A DNA stretch of 64,000 bases from Clostridium puniceum. Its GTDB lineage: Bacteria; Bacillota; Clostridia; Clostridiales; Clostridiaceae. Made by a program: the position numbers and the translations under genes. Below, in pieces: positions 55,784-64,000 of the stretch (position 1 is the first letter of the stretch; the number at the start of each line of letters is the position of its first letter). The notes beneath the pieces are model-generated. The model was not told the DNA's origin, ran no database searches, and saw nothing but the letters and a program-made list of their open reading frames with translations. The stretch is taken from positions 45,022 to 109,021 of the forward strand of contig NZ_LZZM01000022.1 of assembly GCF_002006345.1 (NCBI RefSeq), written 5' to 3'.

Positions 55784-56539
55784 TTACTTAGTAATAATTA
55801 ATTTAATATCATATGCCTCTATAATATCTACAAAAGCAGTCGGAGGTATTTTATCAGTTATAATAACATCTATTTGTTCCCATTTCGCACCTCTGTAATA
55901 GCTTAAACATTTAAATTTCTCATATTCAGCAAGAATAATTACTATATCAGATTTTTTTACAGCTGCTTGTTTAATTAAAGCATCTTCTTCATCAACATAA
56001 TAAATGCCATCTTCTGTTATAGCTGCTGCTCCAAGTATTGCTACATCAAATCTTATTCCATCAAAATACTTTACATAATCTGCTTTATAAAAGAATCTAT
56101 TTCTTTTATTAAGATATCCCCCGATAGAATTTACATCTACATTTTCCTTTTCTGAAAGTATCTCAATATTATCAAGGGAATGAGTAAGTACCCAAATAGA
56201 TTGGTTTATCTCTTTTGCTAAAAAACTTACTATTGTAGATACATCAAAAAAGTAATGTTTTCCTTCTTCAATAAATTCTATTGCTCTTTTAGCAATACTT
56301 TTTTTCTCTTCCGAATAAGCTTCAATTCTCTCTCTATATTCTTTAATAGTGTTTTTTAAAACAGGTAAGCTAAGTCCTCCATGAGTACGAATTGCAGTTC
56401 CCTGATTTATGAGTTTTACAATATCACGACGTGCAGTATCCCTTGATACATTGAACATTTGACAAATATCGTGAATAGACATGTAATTATGTTCATTTAA
56501 ATATTCTAATACTTTTAAAAGTCTTTCATCTTGATACAT
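55784..56539 (-). CDS. DeoR-family transcriptional regulator
   Basis: 251 aa. The N-terminal HTH has MSIHDICQMFNVSRDTARRD and the signature INQGTAIRTHGGLSL. The C-terminal DeoR sensor domain, of phosphosugar-isomerase-like fold, spans about 75-250 (YFFDVSTIVSFLAKEI, FDVAILGAAAITEDG). It should repress a sugar gene set, responding to a phosphorylated sugar. The likely target is the truncated HAD gene directly downstream or genes elsewhere. It may now be an orphan. Confidence 0.9.
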   Translation of the reverse strand: MYQDERLLKVLEYLNEHNYMSIHDICQMFNVSRDTARRDIVKLINQGTAIRTHGGLSLPVLKNTIKEYRERIEAYSEEKKSIAKRAIEFIEEGKHYFFDVSTIVSFLAKEINQSIWVLTHSLDNIEILSEKENVDVNSIGGYLNKRNRFFYKADYVKYFDGIRFDVAILGAAAITEDGIYYVDEEDALIKQAAVKKSDIVIILAEYEKFKCLSYYRGAKWEQIDVIITDKIPPTAFVDIIEAYDIKLIITK

Positions 56540-56659
56540 TTGATCACCTGCTTCCTAAAATTAAATACATTTATGTAAGTATTTTCTCTTCAATTATAAG
56601 TAATTATAAGTTATTTTTCAATATTTTTAATTATATTTAAGTTGTTTTATTTTTATGAT

Positions 56660-56703
56660 TATAAAAAAGACTATATATGTGCTTAAAACATCATATATAG
56701 TCT
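56660..56703 (-). terminator. Terminator after the Nfo fragment
   Basis: Perfect 12-bp arms AGACTATATATG (56668-56679) and CATATATAGTCT (56692-56703). On the minus strand TTTTTTAT follows. Confidence 0.8.
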
Positions 56704-56733
56704 ATGTATTTTCTATATTAATTTTTTACAATT

Positions 56734-57048
56734 CTATTTATCCGTTTTATAAAGACTTTTTAATAATTCAATTTCTTTTCCGTGACCTTCAAGCTCATTT
56801 GGTGTCTCAAGAAAAAATGGCAAATCACGTAGTTTAGGATGATTGATAATATTAGAAATTGCATCTAAACCAAGAGAGCCTTCTCCAATTTTTGCATGTC
56901 TATCCTTATGGCTCTCAAATACATTCATGCTATCATTTAAATGTATGGCTAATAGTTTATCTAAACCAATTATTTTATCAAATTGTTCTAAAACTCCATC
57001 TAAATCATTAACAATGTCATATCCAGCATCATATACATGACAAGTGAA
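56734..57048 (-). pseudogene. nfo: C-terminal fragment of endonuclease IV (Nfo)
   Basis: About 104 residues remain: [38 protein letters not shown], and [20 protein letters not shown]. These are metal-binding motifs of the C-terminal part of endonuclease IV (normally about 280 aa). A stop lies directly before FTCHV, and no N-terminus occurs upstream. An internal ATG could give 64 residues, but it would lack most of the active site. It keeps its terminator, so the 5' part was lost by deletion. Confidence 0.85.
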
Positions 57049-57219
57049 CTAGGATTAGATTTATACTCCAATTAATCTTATTTACACCTTAAATATATTA
57101 CATTATACCCAAATAAATATTCGTCATCTTTAATAAAATAATATACTTATTTTTATAGAGTGTCAAATTCAATCTGAACGAAAAAAAATAAGTCAAGAAT
57201 ATATTTCTATACTCCTGCC

Positions 57220-57273
57220 TAAAAATAAAAAGAACTCAGTAACGCTTGTACACTCTTACTAAGTTCTTTTTTA
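57220..57273 (-). terminator. Terminator after the interrupted secreted-protein gene
   Basis: The stem AAAGAACTCAGTAA/TTACTAAGTTCTTT has one mismatch. The minus-strand tail is TTTTTATTTTT. It lies 14 bp after the stop. Confidence 0.85.
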
Positions 57274-57286
57274 ATAATCTTAAAAT

Positions 57287-58552
57287 TTAATATACATTGA
57301 AACCATCATTATGATTATATGAAAGCCCAAATGTTGAAAATGTGAAAGCTCCATTTTGAGATTGACTAGGGCTCTTATATTCTACTAGCTGTGGAGTTTC
57401 TAATACGTCTCCGCTACCACTATAATAATCACCACCAAATGCTTGTTGTTTAGCTATTAGCTGTACATGACCAGAACCAATTCCACCAGAATCCAATTTG
57501 TATTTTGTTGATACATCTGGCGATAAATTAACTGTAAATGCTCCAATTGCAATTGATACATTTGTGCTACCCGATGAGACTTTCTTACCATCACGAGGAG
57601 CATAATCATTTACTTTAGCATCATCAGGCACACCTACATAAGTATACATTGAATAAACTTGAGAGAAATTACAATTACATGTAAAGTCCCCATAATTTAA
57701 TCCCCAAGTACGATCCGGCTTATAATAATAAGTTTTAGCTGATACTTCAACAGTTGCATCAGTATATGTGTATGTTGCACCATCACCGCCTTCAATCTTA
57801 TAATCTCCTGTTGTAACTGGAGTAGATACTCCCAAAAGACTTCCTTTTGAAACTTCAGCAGATACACTTGCTCCTGTTGTAACTTGATTAGATAAGCTTA
57901 GAGAGTTGTCTCCTATTTCAGTTATTTTTTTAATTTTTGGAACTGAATCTTTTAATTCAGTAGATTGATACCCTCTATATAATGATAAATCTCTCATATA
58001 CTTATTATTATTCTCTTTATTATCACAAAATATAAAATTGAATAGATATGAATCATCATATTTTTCTACTTTTATTCCTTTTAAAATAGAATCTCCAGTT
58101 TGTTTAAATCTAGAACCTATTTTAATATCTAGTAAATTGCATATATCTTCTTTACTTATATTATCACTAACAAATACAACTGGTTGTCCAGTATTTAATA
58201 CTTTTTTAGCTAATTTAATATTCTCTTTGTTATTTTTAACTGAATCATATTCTATTATAAGACCGTCTTTTACCATATCATCACTTATATTAATTCCATC
58301 AGTTGACTTTTGTACGTCCATCACCTCCCTCTTAGCATCTTTATTTGTTGATTCCTTTTTTTAAACTGACGAGTTCAATGTTGTTTGCTTAGAACTTCCA
58401 TCCTCATCGCTAATCACTATTTTTTCCATAGGAGTAGCTCCTATATATAGTAGTTTATTATTTATACTTTTAGTTGTTGCTAATGCACTCACTGGTGCAA
58501 CACAAGTAGCTATTATACATGAAATAGCTATTAAAGAAACTATTTTTTTCAT
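57287..58552 (-). pseudogene. Secreted protein of unknown family, split by one in-frame stop
   Basis: The ATG at 58552 starts a clear signal peptide (MKKIVSLIAISCIIATCVAP, then VSALATT) and 63 residues, ending in TAA at 58361. The same frame then runs on without another stop from 58360 to 57287: twelve codons, then VMDVQKSTDGINISDDMVKD, and a Thr/Ser/Gly/Tyr-rich beta-type C-terminal half (YTYTDATVEVSAKTYYYKPD). A single base change would restore a protein of about 420 aa. A purine-rich GGGAGGTG just before the ATG at 58321 is too close to be a good ribosome site. I do not recognise the family. It could be a nonsense mutant or a sequencing error. Confidence 0.7.
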
Positions 58553-58696
58553 AGTTCTCCCCCCTTTTCTTTTTACAGTTTAACATATATATGTACAATC
58601 TCCCAATATATTACATCGATTGAATTAGAAACCATATATTTTATAACAACATTTATTTTCAAGGTATTGTATTAAAGGCTTTAATAAAACAGAAAA

Positions 58697-58720
58697 GAGC
58701 TGTCACAAATGTAACAACTC
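58697..58720 (-). terminator. Terminator after the 117-aa gene
   Basis: On the minus strand GAGTTGTTACA and TGTGACAGCTC form a stem with wobble pairs, followed by TTTTCTGTTTTA. It lies about 90 bp after the stop. Confidence 0.6.
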
Positions 58721-58807
58721 AATCTATTATCCTTCACATAAATTTGATTTATAATATAAAAATCATAAATTTCATAAAACTATATTTCTTAAATTTAAGG
58801 AATAGTT

Positions 58808-59161
58808 TTAATTAAAATGTTTCTTTAATACTTTTAATTTGTCATTATAAACCCCATCAGTAAAATATCCCATATCTCTCAATTCCTTTAATATTTTTTC
58901 ATATTTTTCATATTGTTTATTAATTTTAGGATTATATTTTTCCTTATTATAAATATTTATTATTTCTTTAAGTTCACTTTCATTAACAACTCCTATGTCA
59001 AGTAAATTTTTTAATCCAAAATTAATTTCATTGCTAACTACATTATTAAAATTTTTTTTTGAATTATCTATTAAAGGTTTTATTGCAAATCTAACAGAAA
59101 AGTAAATTATGCTAAATAGAAAAAAAACACTCACAATAATTGAAATTATAATCATATCCAC
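58808..59161 (-). CDS. Small single-span membrane protein
   Basis: 117 aa. One N-terminal transmembrane helix (IIISIIVSVFFLFSIIYFSV) precedes a charged, Lys-rich helical cytoplasmic tail with NEINFGLKNLLDIGVVNESE and YEKYEKILKELRDMGYF. The tail resembles the short SHOCT-type helices of clostridial membrane proteins, but I cannot assign it. It is a single gene with its own terminator. Confidence 0.65.
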   Translation of the reverse strand: MDMIIISIIVSVFFLFSIIYFSVRFAIKPLIDNSKKNFNNVVSNEINFGLKNLLDIGVVNESELKEIINIYNKEKYNPKINKQYEKYEKILKELRDMGYFTDGVYNDKLKVLKKHFN

Positions 59162-59258
59162 CCTATTTTATCTCCTTCCATATCTATACTCAATTGTATA
59201 AATTATATATTTTCATCAAAATCCCTCTTTAAATAAATATATATACCACACTTTTGGG

Positions 59259-59480
59259 CTAGTCGTTTCTCTCTAGCTCATGCTGTAACCTCAATCCTTC
59301 TGTTGAATCACATTGACTACATTTATGTTGAATTTTATTTCCCTTTATTTCTTGCCATTCTTCAGTTTCCCATACCTTTGTTTTATTCTCAAATAAGTTA
59401 CTACCTATTTTAAATTGGTCGATTTCATCAATTTATCAGTCTTGACTAATAAATTTTCTTAATATTTTGCTAATTTCATA
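59259..59480 (-). pseudogene. Fragment with HNH-like Cys/His ending, frameshifted
   Basis: From the ATG at 59479 the minus strand reads MKLAKY, then a stop. Another frame reads EIDQFKIGSNLFENKTKVWE, IKGNKIQHKCSQCDSTEGLR and LQHELERND to the stop at 59259. The Cys-x2-Cys and His spacing suggests an HNH or zinc-finger protein remnant. No complete frame exists. Confidence 0.5.
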
Positions 59481-59540
59481 TTATAACCCCTCTCAGTTTC
59501 CTTATTATTTATCATTTTACTATATTATGTAATTTAGGTC

Positions 59541-59589
59541 AAAAAAACAAAGGTAGCAGACAAGATTTTTCACCTATCTACTACCCTTT
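59541..59589 (-). terminator. Terminator downstream of the marR-type gene
   Basis: AAAGGGTAGTAGA pairs with TCTGCTACCTTT on the minus strand and is followed by GTTTTTTTG. It is about 190 bp after the stop. The rest of 59590-59778 shows nothing. Confidence 0.7.
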
Positions 59590-59778
59590 AGAACGATAAC
59601 AAAAAAATTTTTAGGTACTGTTTAGCTCCAACAGTTACTCCTAACATTAATCAGTTAACTTTATCCCCTATGCCTCTTACTATAACGTTAAAATTAAACT
59701 TTTATAATGTATTGTCTATATAGTTTTTAAAGCTTTATTAAATTATCATTAATACTTAATTCTAGTTTCTTCTTTTTA

Positions 59779-60237
59779 TCATATACTAGAAATATTCCCT
59801 ACAATCTTTCTTAGCAATTTTAAGAAATCTTCCCTCTCTTCATAAGTGTCTAATGAAATTATTATATTCCCATAAACTTCTTCTTCAAATTTAATATGCT
59901 CATCTTGTGCTACTTTACCTTTTTCAGTAAGTTCTAATTTGTAAGAGCGTCTATCTCTTTTACTAATAGCTCTAATAACAAAATTACGCTTTTCTAATTT
60001 ATCTATTATACTAGTCAGTGTACTTTTAGGAATATTTAATGCTTCTAAAATATCTTTTATAATAACCTCATCTTTTTCGGAAATAATTCTAATTATAGCT
60101 AGTTCATTAGTACTAAGTCCTTGTATATTGGAATATCTTGATTCTATATCTTTATAATTAGACTCTACCAACATACGATGCCACAATATATTTAATTCAT
60201 TTACTTGTCTTTTGCATTCTTTATCCATGATTGTCAC
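59779..60237 (-). CDS. MarR-family transcriptional regulator
   Basis: 152 aa, typical length. The winged HTH has DILEALNIPKSTLTSIIDKL and the wing KRDRRSYKLELTEKGK. It is cotranscribed with the methyltransferase gene upstream (18-bp gap). It probably regulates its own operon. Repeats of ATAAGTATA upstream of the methyltransferase are a candidate operator. Confidence 0.9.
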   Translation of the reverse strand: MTIMDKECKRQVNELNILWHRMLVESNYKDIESRYSNIQGLSTNELAIIRIISEKDEVIIKDILEALNIPKSTLTSIIDKLEKRNFVIRAISKRDRRSYKLELTEKGKVAQDEHIKFEEEVYGNIIISLDTYEEREDFLKLLRKIVGNISSI

Positions 60238-60255
60238 TCCAAAATTTATTTCTGT

Positions 60256-60843
60256 TTATGTTCTTATTTTAGCATTAATAGCAAAGCTCTTGCAATTAAT
60301 CTTTTTAAATTCAAATGGTTCAAAATCACACTTTACTAGAAGTGCTTCAATTTCTTTCTTAGAATATATTCTATAATCACCTTTCTTAGATACCTTACAA
60401 AATAGATTTAATATTTGTTTAAGAATTACTGGTGCTGTTGGTTCTCCAATAATTAATATCCCCTTATTTTTTAATACTCTTTTTATTTCTGATAAAACTT
60501 TTTCAGGATTTGGATAATGATGAAATGATGCATTACATACAACCACATCAAAAAAATTCTCTTTCCAAGGTATATATTCTGAGTCACCAACTTTTAACTC
60601 AGCCTTATTCTCAAGATTTTTATTAGCCATTTCTATCATTTTTTCCGAGATATCTAGCCCATATAAACTCAATTCTTCATTTGCACAAAGCTTCATCAAC
60701 ACATTGCCTGTACCACATCCAACATCTAATAATTTTCTAGGACTTTCACTCATTATCCTACTAATAATTTCGCCATACATTGGAGCTACAAACTTTCCGT
60801 CACCACTTTCATCATAAAATTCAGCGTACCTATTAAAATTCAT
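60256..60843 (-). CDS. Class I SAM-dependent methyltransferase
   Basis: 195 aa. SAM motif I is KLLDVGCGTGNVLMKL (about 38), followed by LYGLDISEKMIEMANKNL and the later FDVVVCNASFHHYPNPEKVL. This is a small-molecule type (Methyltransf_11), slightly shorter than usual at the C-terminus. The substrate is unknown. It is paired with a MarR regulator downstream. Confidence 0.9.
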   Translation of the reverse strand: MNFNRYAEFYDESGDGKFVAPMYGEIISRIMSESPRKLLDVGCGTGNVLMKLCANEELSLYGLDISEKMIEMANKNLENKAELKVGDSEYIPWKENFFDVVVCNASFHHYPNPEKVLSEIKRVLKNKGILIIGEPTAPVILKQILNLFCKVSKKGDYRIYSKKEIEALLVKCDFEPFEFKKINCKSFAINAKIRT

Positions 60844-60910
60844 TTTGAATTTTCCTTAAAAATATTTTTATTACTTTCCATAAATAAACCTCCTCAAAAA
60901 ATAATCCCAC

Positions 60911-60960
60911 ATAAGTATAATACCATATAAGTATAGTTCTATATACGTACTATATTTGTA
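60911..60960. promoter_or_regulatory. Repeated ATAAGTATA motifs in the 428-bp gap before the methyltransferase
   Basis: ATAAGTATA occurs at 60911-60919 and 60927-60935, and a partly palindromic TATATACGTACTATAT follows. These sit about 70-110 bp before the methyltransferase ATG and could bind the MarR protein. The rest of the gap 60844-61271 holds only the terminator at 61200-61234. Confidence 0.4.
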
Positions 60961-61191
60961 TATTACTACTATCAAAAGAAGATTTCAACTATTTTATTAT
61001 ATATATTTCTAAATAATAAATTATTTACTATAAAAATAGTCTTAATAGCATTCGTTGCAGGTAACTATTAAAGTTCTAACTCTCTCACTTTTTTTATAAA
61101 CTTCACATTTATTTATAGTATTGTTAGTCCTAAAATATTTGATACACGATAAAATATCAATTTTATTACATATAACTTACCTCCTTTAAAT

Positions 61192-61235
61192 AGAAAAAAG
61201 GAATACCCAAAGCTTTTATTGTTCTAAGTATTCCA
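61192..61235 (-). terminator. Terminator of the TetR-reductase operon
   Basis: Arms GGAATAC (61200-61206) and GTATTCC (61228-61234). On the minus strand TTTTTTC follows. Confidence 0.75.
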
Positions 61236-61271
61236 TCTTAATTTATCATTAATTTTTAATATTTACTTATA

Positions 61272-62198
61272 TTATAATAGCTTCATAAGTTCTTTCATAT
61301 TTGTCATATCAATTCCTATTTCCTTACCTAATTCAAACATTTGTTTAAAATTATCATTCATTTCATCGATCGCCAGCAATGCATGAGCTGTATAGCGTTG
61401 CATTATAGAGTTTTCCTCAAAGTTTTTCTTAAACATTGGATATAAATTAGAAAAGGACATTTTGAACATTTCAACTTCAGGATATTGTGATAAGTCAACA
61501 CCCCTTTTTTCACATAAATTATAACATTCATTCATTGCTTTAAAGCAAGTTTCCACTAATTCTTCATCTTCTAGATATCTGATAATATCATTGTACTTTG
61601 AAAGTCCAACTCCAATTGGACTTGCTCCTACATTATGAATCCATAACCAATGAAGTACATTGCTTGGAATTTCAGGTATAATTCCACACGTTTTAAACAT
61701 CTCAATTGCGTTATCAAGTAATGGCTTTTGCTCTTCATATACTGCACCTAACATAACATCATTTCCTACATTACCCCAAAGCAAATTACCTTTAAATGTT
61801 CCTCCGCCTCCAGCATATCCCATAATATATTGTTCTTTCTTTAATAACTTATCAATTTTATCCGTTCCACTCCAATTTAAAGTAAATAGTAAATAATTAG
61901 CATTGGGTGTTTGCTTTATTAATGTTTCTAGTATATTTTTTAATTGATAAGTATTTACTGGCACTATTATCAAATCATAATCACAATCTACTCTAGATAT
62001 ACATTTGTATGTGTACTCTCCAGTTGTATACATATTTTCTTCTTTTTCACGTTCATCAATAATATCATAAAGTATATTTCTTTCATTCATAATCTTAAGT
62101 TTATCTTCACGAACAAAATGTATAACTTCGTGGTATTTTGAAAGAGCATGTCCATAAAGTGTTCCTATTACCCCTGTTCCTACTATTAAAATTTTCAT
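61272..62198 (-). CDS. Ketopantoate reductase-like (PanE/ApbA family) dehydrogenase
   Basis: 308 aa. The Rossmann motif is MKILIVGTGVIGTLYGHALS at the N-terminus. The C-terminal helical domain contains NVLHWLWIHNVGASPIGVGL. The ATG overlaps the TetR stop (TAATG) and has GGAGG upstream. As it is coupled to a TetR gene rather than to pan genes, a role other than pantothenate synthesis is likely. The keto-acid substrate is unknown. Confidence 0.85.
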   Translation of the reverse strand: MKILIVGTGVIGTLYGHALSKYHEVIHFVREDKLKIMNERNILYDIIDEREKEENMYTTGEYTYKCISRVDCDYDLIIVPVNTYQLKNILETLIKQTPNANYLLFTLNWSGTDKIDKLLKKEQYIMGYAGGGGTFKGNLLWGNVGNDVMLGAVYEEQKPLLDNAIEMFKTCGIIPEIPSNVLHWLWIHNVGASPIGVGLSKYNDIIRYLEDEELVETCFKAMNECYNLCEKRGVDLSQYPEVEMFKMSFSNLYPMFKKNFEENSIMQRYTAHALLAIDEMNDNFKQMFELGKEIGIDMTNMKELMKLL

Positions 62199-62833
62199 TA
62201 CTTATCCTCCAATTTAAATGACCTACTAATAAAATTAAATATATTTTCTTTCATACCCAAAGTGCATGTAAGAATTTCCTCAAATGCAATAACTTTTGAA
62301 ACCATTTTTTCTAAGTCCCACTCAAATAAATTTACATCTAAATAAAAATTAGAAAGTGTTAAAATCATTTCTGCCGTTTCAAAGGGATATTTTACATTAA
62401 AAATTCCATCTTCAACTCCTTGGCATATTATTTCAGCATAAATAGGTGAAAATTGTTTAATTATATTTACCATCAACTTTTGATGAAATATTATATTTGA
62501 CGAAGAATGCATCTTTTCATTCTGTTTACTATTATCTTTAGCAATTCTACTACCTATTAAAATAATTTTCTTAAGTCTTTCATCAGCCCTTATTTTTTTT
62601 GTATCTTCTTTGCTTATTTGACTAATCCAATGTTTAACCTTCATTTCTATAGCCGCATTTGCACATTCTTCCTTTGAATTAAAATAATGATAAAATGCAC
62701 CTTTTGAAATATTTAGTGAATGAATTATAAATGCAAGTGTAGTATTTTCATAGCCATTTGAAATAAATATATCCCATATTAATTCCAGTAATTCATTTCT
62801 TTTGTTATCAAAATTCTTATTTGTTCTTGACAT
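62198..62833 (-). CDS. TetR-family transcriptional regulator
   Basis: 211 aa. The N-terminal HTH is ENTTLAFIIHSLNISKGAFYHYFNSKEECA-like, with the core NISKGAFYHYFNSKEE (about 44-59). The C-terminal helical ligand domain is unremarkable. It is cotranscribed with the reductase. A long perfect palindrome lies directly before the start codon and is the likely autoregulatory operator. Confidence 0.92.
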   Translation of the reverse strand: MSRTNKNFDNKRNELLELIWDIFISNGYENTTLAFIIHSLNISKGAFYHYFNSKEECANAAIEMKVKHWISQISKEDTKKIRADERLKKIILIGSRIAKDNSKQNEKMHSSSNIIFHQKLMVNIIKQFSPIYAEIICQGVEDGIFNVKYPFETAEMILTLSNFYLDVNLFEWDLEKMVSKVIAFEEILTCTLGMKENIFNFISRSFKLEDK

Positions 62834-62839
62834 AAAACC

Positions 62840-62878
62840 CCCTTATAATTAAACCGACCATCGGTTTAATTATAAGGG
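62840..62878. promoter_or_regulatory. TetR operator, 18-bp perfect inverted repeat
   Basis: CCCTTATAATTAAACCGA (62840-62857), 3 central bases CCA, then TCGGTTTAATTATAAGGG (62861-62878). The centre ACCGACCATCGGT is typical of TetR operators. It ends 7 bp before the TetR ATG, and its TATAAT (62848-62843 or its mirror) would serve as a -10, so binding blocks transcription. Confidence 0.88.
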
Positions 62879-62914
62879 TATATTCTATATTTTGTCAATA
62901 TTCTTTCTCAACTT

Positions 62915-63124
62915 CTATCCAATATTAATAATTCCATCTAATTCTTTATATTCTTTCGAGTTTTTGTACAATTCATCACGAATAATACTTTTACTAATAT
63001 CAACCTTTAAAACTGATTCCATAGTTTGATAAAAGAATCCAACCTCTTCATCATACTCCTTATATCCAGAAAACATTTTATTGGGAATCCGCTCTTTATA
63101 TAATAGATACTCTAGTAAATCCTC
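62915..63124 (-). pseudogene. In-frame continuation of the 63125 gene after a stop codon
   Basis: Directly after the TAA at 63125-63127 the same frame runs on for 69 codons: EDLLEYLLYKERIPNKMFSG, then YKEYDEEVGFFYQTMESVLK, ending ELDGIINIG at 62915. There is no good start codon or ribosome site at its beginning. It reads like the natural C-terminus of the upstream protein, separated by one nonsense codon. A downstream ATG (KMFSGY) could give about 52 residues. Confidence 0.5.
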
Positions 63125-63475
63125 TTAATTAGTGATTTTAAAATAATATTGGTATTTAAATTTTTCTTTCAATTCTTGATTAAGTATATCATTATATCTT
63201 ATAGGTTCGTAATGTATCAACAATATGCTTTTGTTATCTTTATATTTTAGCCCCAACGCAAAAGGTAGCCTATACACAAATTCTAAACCACCAAATAATT
63301 TAGTTATTACATCAATAGGAATACTTATCTCAAAATTATCTTTAATTCTCACTAATGCTATCTCACATTTATTGTCTATATAAGACATATACTTTTTTTC
63401 AATGTTATTCATTTCTATGCTAAGAACCTTTTTCCCATAATCCATATCTAAATTTAACTTATTTATATCCAACAA
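63125..63475 (-). CDS. Unknown protein, probable middle part of a broken gene
   Basis: 116 codons from a TTG at 63475. No recognisable domain; mixed alpha/beta with FEISIPIDVITKLFGGLEFV and YRLPFALGLKYKDNKSILLI. No ribosome site is visible. The frame stays open upstream to a stop near an A8 run (minus strand, about 63495), where one extra A would join it to the gene at 63463. It is best read as the second piece of one ancestral gene. Confidence 0.5.
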   Translation of the reverse strand: MLDINKLNLDMDYGKKVLSIEMNNIEKKYMSYIDNKCEIALVRIKDNFEISIPIDVITKLFGGLEFVYRLPFALGLKYKDNKSILLIHYEPIRYNDILNQELKEKFKYQYYFKITN

Positions 63476-63882
63476 CTCATATATTTCTTTATATTTTTTT
63501 TATATTTCTCGTCTAAGTTCTCATAATTGTTAAATTGTAAAACTACCATATTACTATTTTGATTAAAAGTGATTCCAACAACACATGATGGCATATATTT
63601 TGAACCTAATAACTCTTTGAATTGAGAGCACTTTAAAATTACTGTCAAAAACTCATATTCATCATAGTAAATTTTAATTATCTCCTGTTTATATTTACTT
63701 ATTAACTCTATAAACTTATCATCTATATCTTGTATTTGCCTTTCCATAACTAATGCTTTGTTAGATTTTTTTACATTCTTTTCATTGCACTTTTTAATTT
63801 TTGCTTTATTACCTCTTTCCTTTATACTAACTGACTTCCAACTTTCCTCTATATTAAATTTTATATCATCAACATTACACAT
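63463..63882 (-). CDS. Unknown protein, probable N-terminal part of a broken gene
   Basis: 139 codons from an ATG at 63882 that lacks a ribosome site. The start coincides with the junction to a group II intron fragment on the other strand, so the true 5' end may be lost. The Lys-rich N-terminus (KKCNEKNVKKSNKALVMERQ) is followed by an alpha/beta region, DEYEFLTVILKCSQFKELLG and MPSCVVGITFNQNSNMVVLQ. No family recognised. The end lies just after the A8 run that probably causes the frame change. Confidence 0.5.
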   Translation of the reverse strand: MCNVDDIKFNIEESWKSVSIKERGNKAKIKKCNEKNVKKSNKALVMERQIQDIDDKFIELISKYKQEIIKIYYDEYEFLTVILKCSQFKELLGSKYMPSCVVGITFNQNSNMVVLQFNNYENLDEKYKKNIKKYMSCWI

Positions 63883-64000
63883 ATCGATAAAGGGTTTGAC
63901 TTTCTTGGCTGGACATTTAAGAAATACAGTGGAAAATTAATAGTGAAACCTTCTAAAATTTCTATTAAAAACATAATTAGGAGATGCTCAACAATAATCC
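63871..64000 (+). pseudogene. Group II intron reverse transcriptase/maturase fragment, runs off the right edge
   Basis: The plus frame reads ITHIDKGFDFLGWTFKKYSG, then KLIVKPSKISIKNIIRRCST to the edge. This is the end of the RT domain and start of domain X of clostridial group II intron proteins (FLGW and KPSKxS are typical). No start codon or N-terminal RT blocks lie upstream: the frame meets unrelated sequence at about 63870 and a stop at 63832. It is therefore a 5'-truncated insertion or a recombination scar. The rest lies outside the window. Confidence 0.75.

Noticed and set aside
56734..56928. Stand-alone 64-aa gene
   Set aside because: It is the C-terminal end of endonuclease IV. The homology continues upstream of the internal ATG to 57048.
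1..64000. CRISPR array, tRNA or rRNA genes, phage genes
   Set aside because: Read for regular spacers, cloverleaf-type stretches and rRNA landmarks; none was seen.

Overview
The window is low-GC, AT-rich DNA from a Firmicute. Clostridial codon use, many AGGAGG-type ribosome sites, U-tailed hairpin terminators, a Spo0E-like protein and an abundance of PTS genes suggest Clostridium sensu stricto, perhaps near the C. beijerinckii group. The genus call is inference. Most genes lie on the minus strand, so operons read from high to low coordinates. About 1-53 kb is a large carbohydrate-utilisation island. 53-64 kb is ordinary accessory DNA with regulators and several decayed genes.

Island, part 1 (1-22 kb). 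At the left edge is an ABC sugar-binding lipoprotein (cut by the edge), with a YesN/YesM two-component pair upstream. Then come two heparinase II/III-type proteins flanking a GH88 unsaturated glucuronyl hydrolase. Next is a complete route from unsaturated uronate to pyruvate plus glyceraldehyde-3-P: DhuI-type isomerase, KduD/DhuD, KDG kinase and KDPG aldolase, with a divergent AraC regulator and a LUD-domain protein. A mannose-family PTS (IIA-IIB-IIC-IID) follows, preceded by a LevR-type sigma-54 activator.

Island, part 2 (22-53 kb). There is a 1438-aa secreted, wall-bound lyase of the alginate-lyase fold and an aryl-beta-glucoside PTS operon (IIA, LicT antiterminator, IIBC, GH1) with two antiterminator sites. 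Then GH36 plus GH127, a second secreted lyase (936 aa), and a second mannose-type PTS operon. That operon carries GH88, a HAD phosphatase, GH43, a Spo0E-like protein, a nucleoside-hydrolase-like protein, a discoidin-domain protein and a TIM-barrel isomerase. GH51 and an ArsR-type regulator end the island.

How it fits together. The secreted lyases cut a uronate-containing polysaccharide. The two PTSs import and phosphorylate unsaturated oligosaccharides, GH88 releases the unsaturated uronate, and the Dhu/Kdg enzymes feed it to glycolysis. GH36, GH43, GH51 and GH127 remove galactose and arabinose decorations. No sulfatase or amino-sugar enzyme is present, so a plant arabinogalactan-like, glucuronate-bearing polymer fits better than a glycosaminoglycan (inference).

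The strongest regulatory signal is a set of six sigma-54 (-24/-12) promoters. Each has the box AGTGTC 8-9 bp upstream of its TGGC core. They sit before both PTS operons, both lyases, the GH127-GH36 operon and a decayed third lyase. With the single LevR-type activator they look like one regulon. Relics are frequent: a lyase N-terminus, a wall-binding protein, two chemoreceptors, Nfo, a HAD protein, an HNH-like fragment, an IS200/IS605-like end and a group II intron maturase fragment at the right edge.
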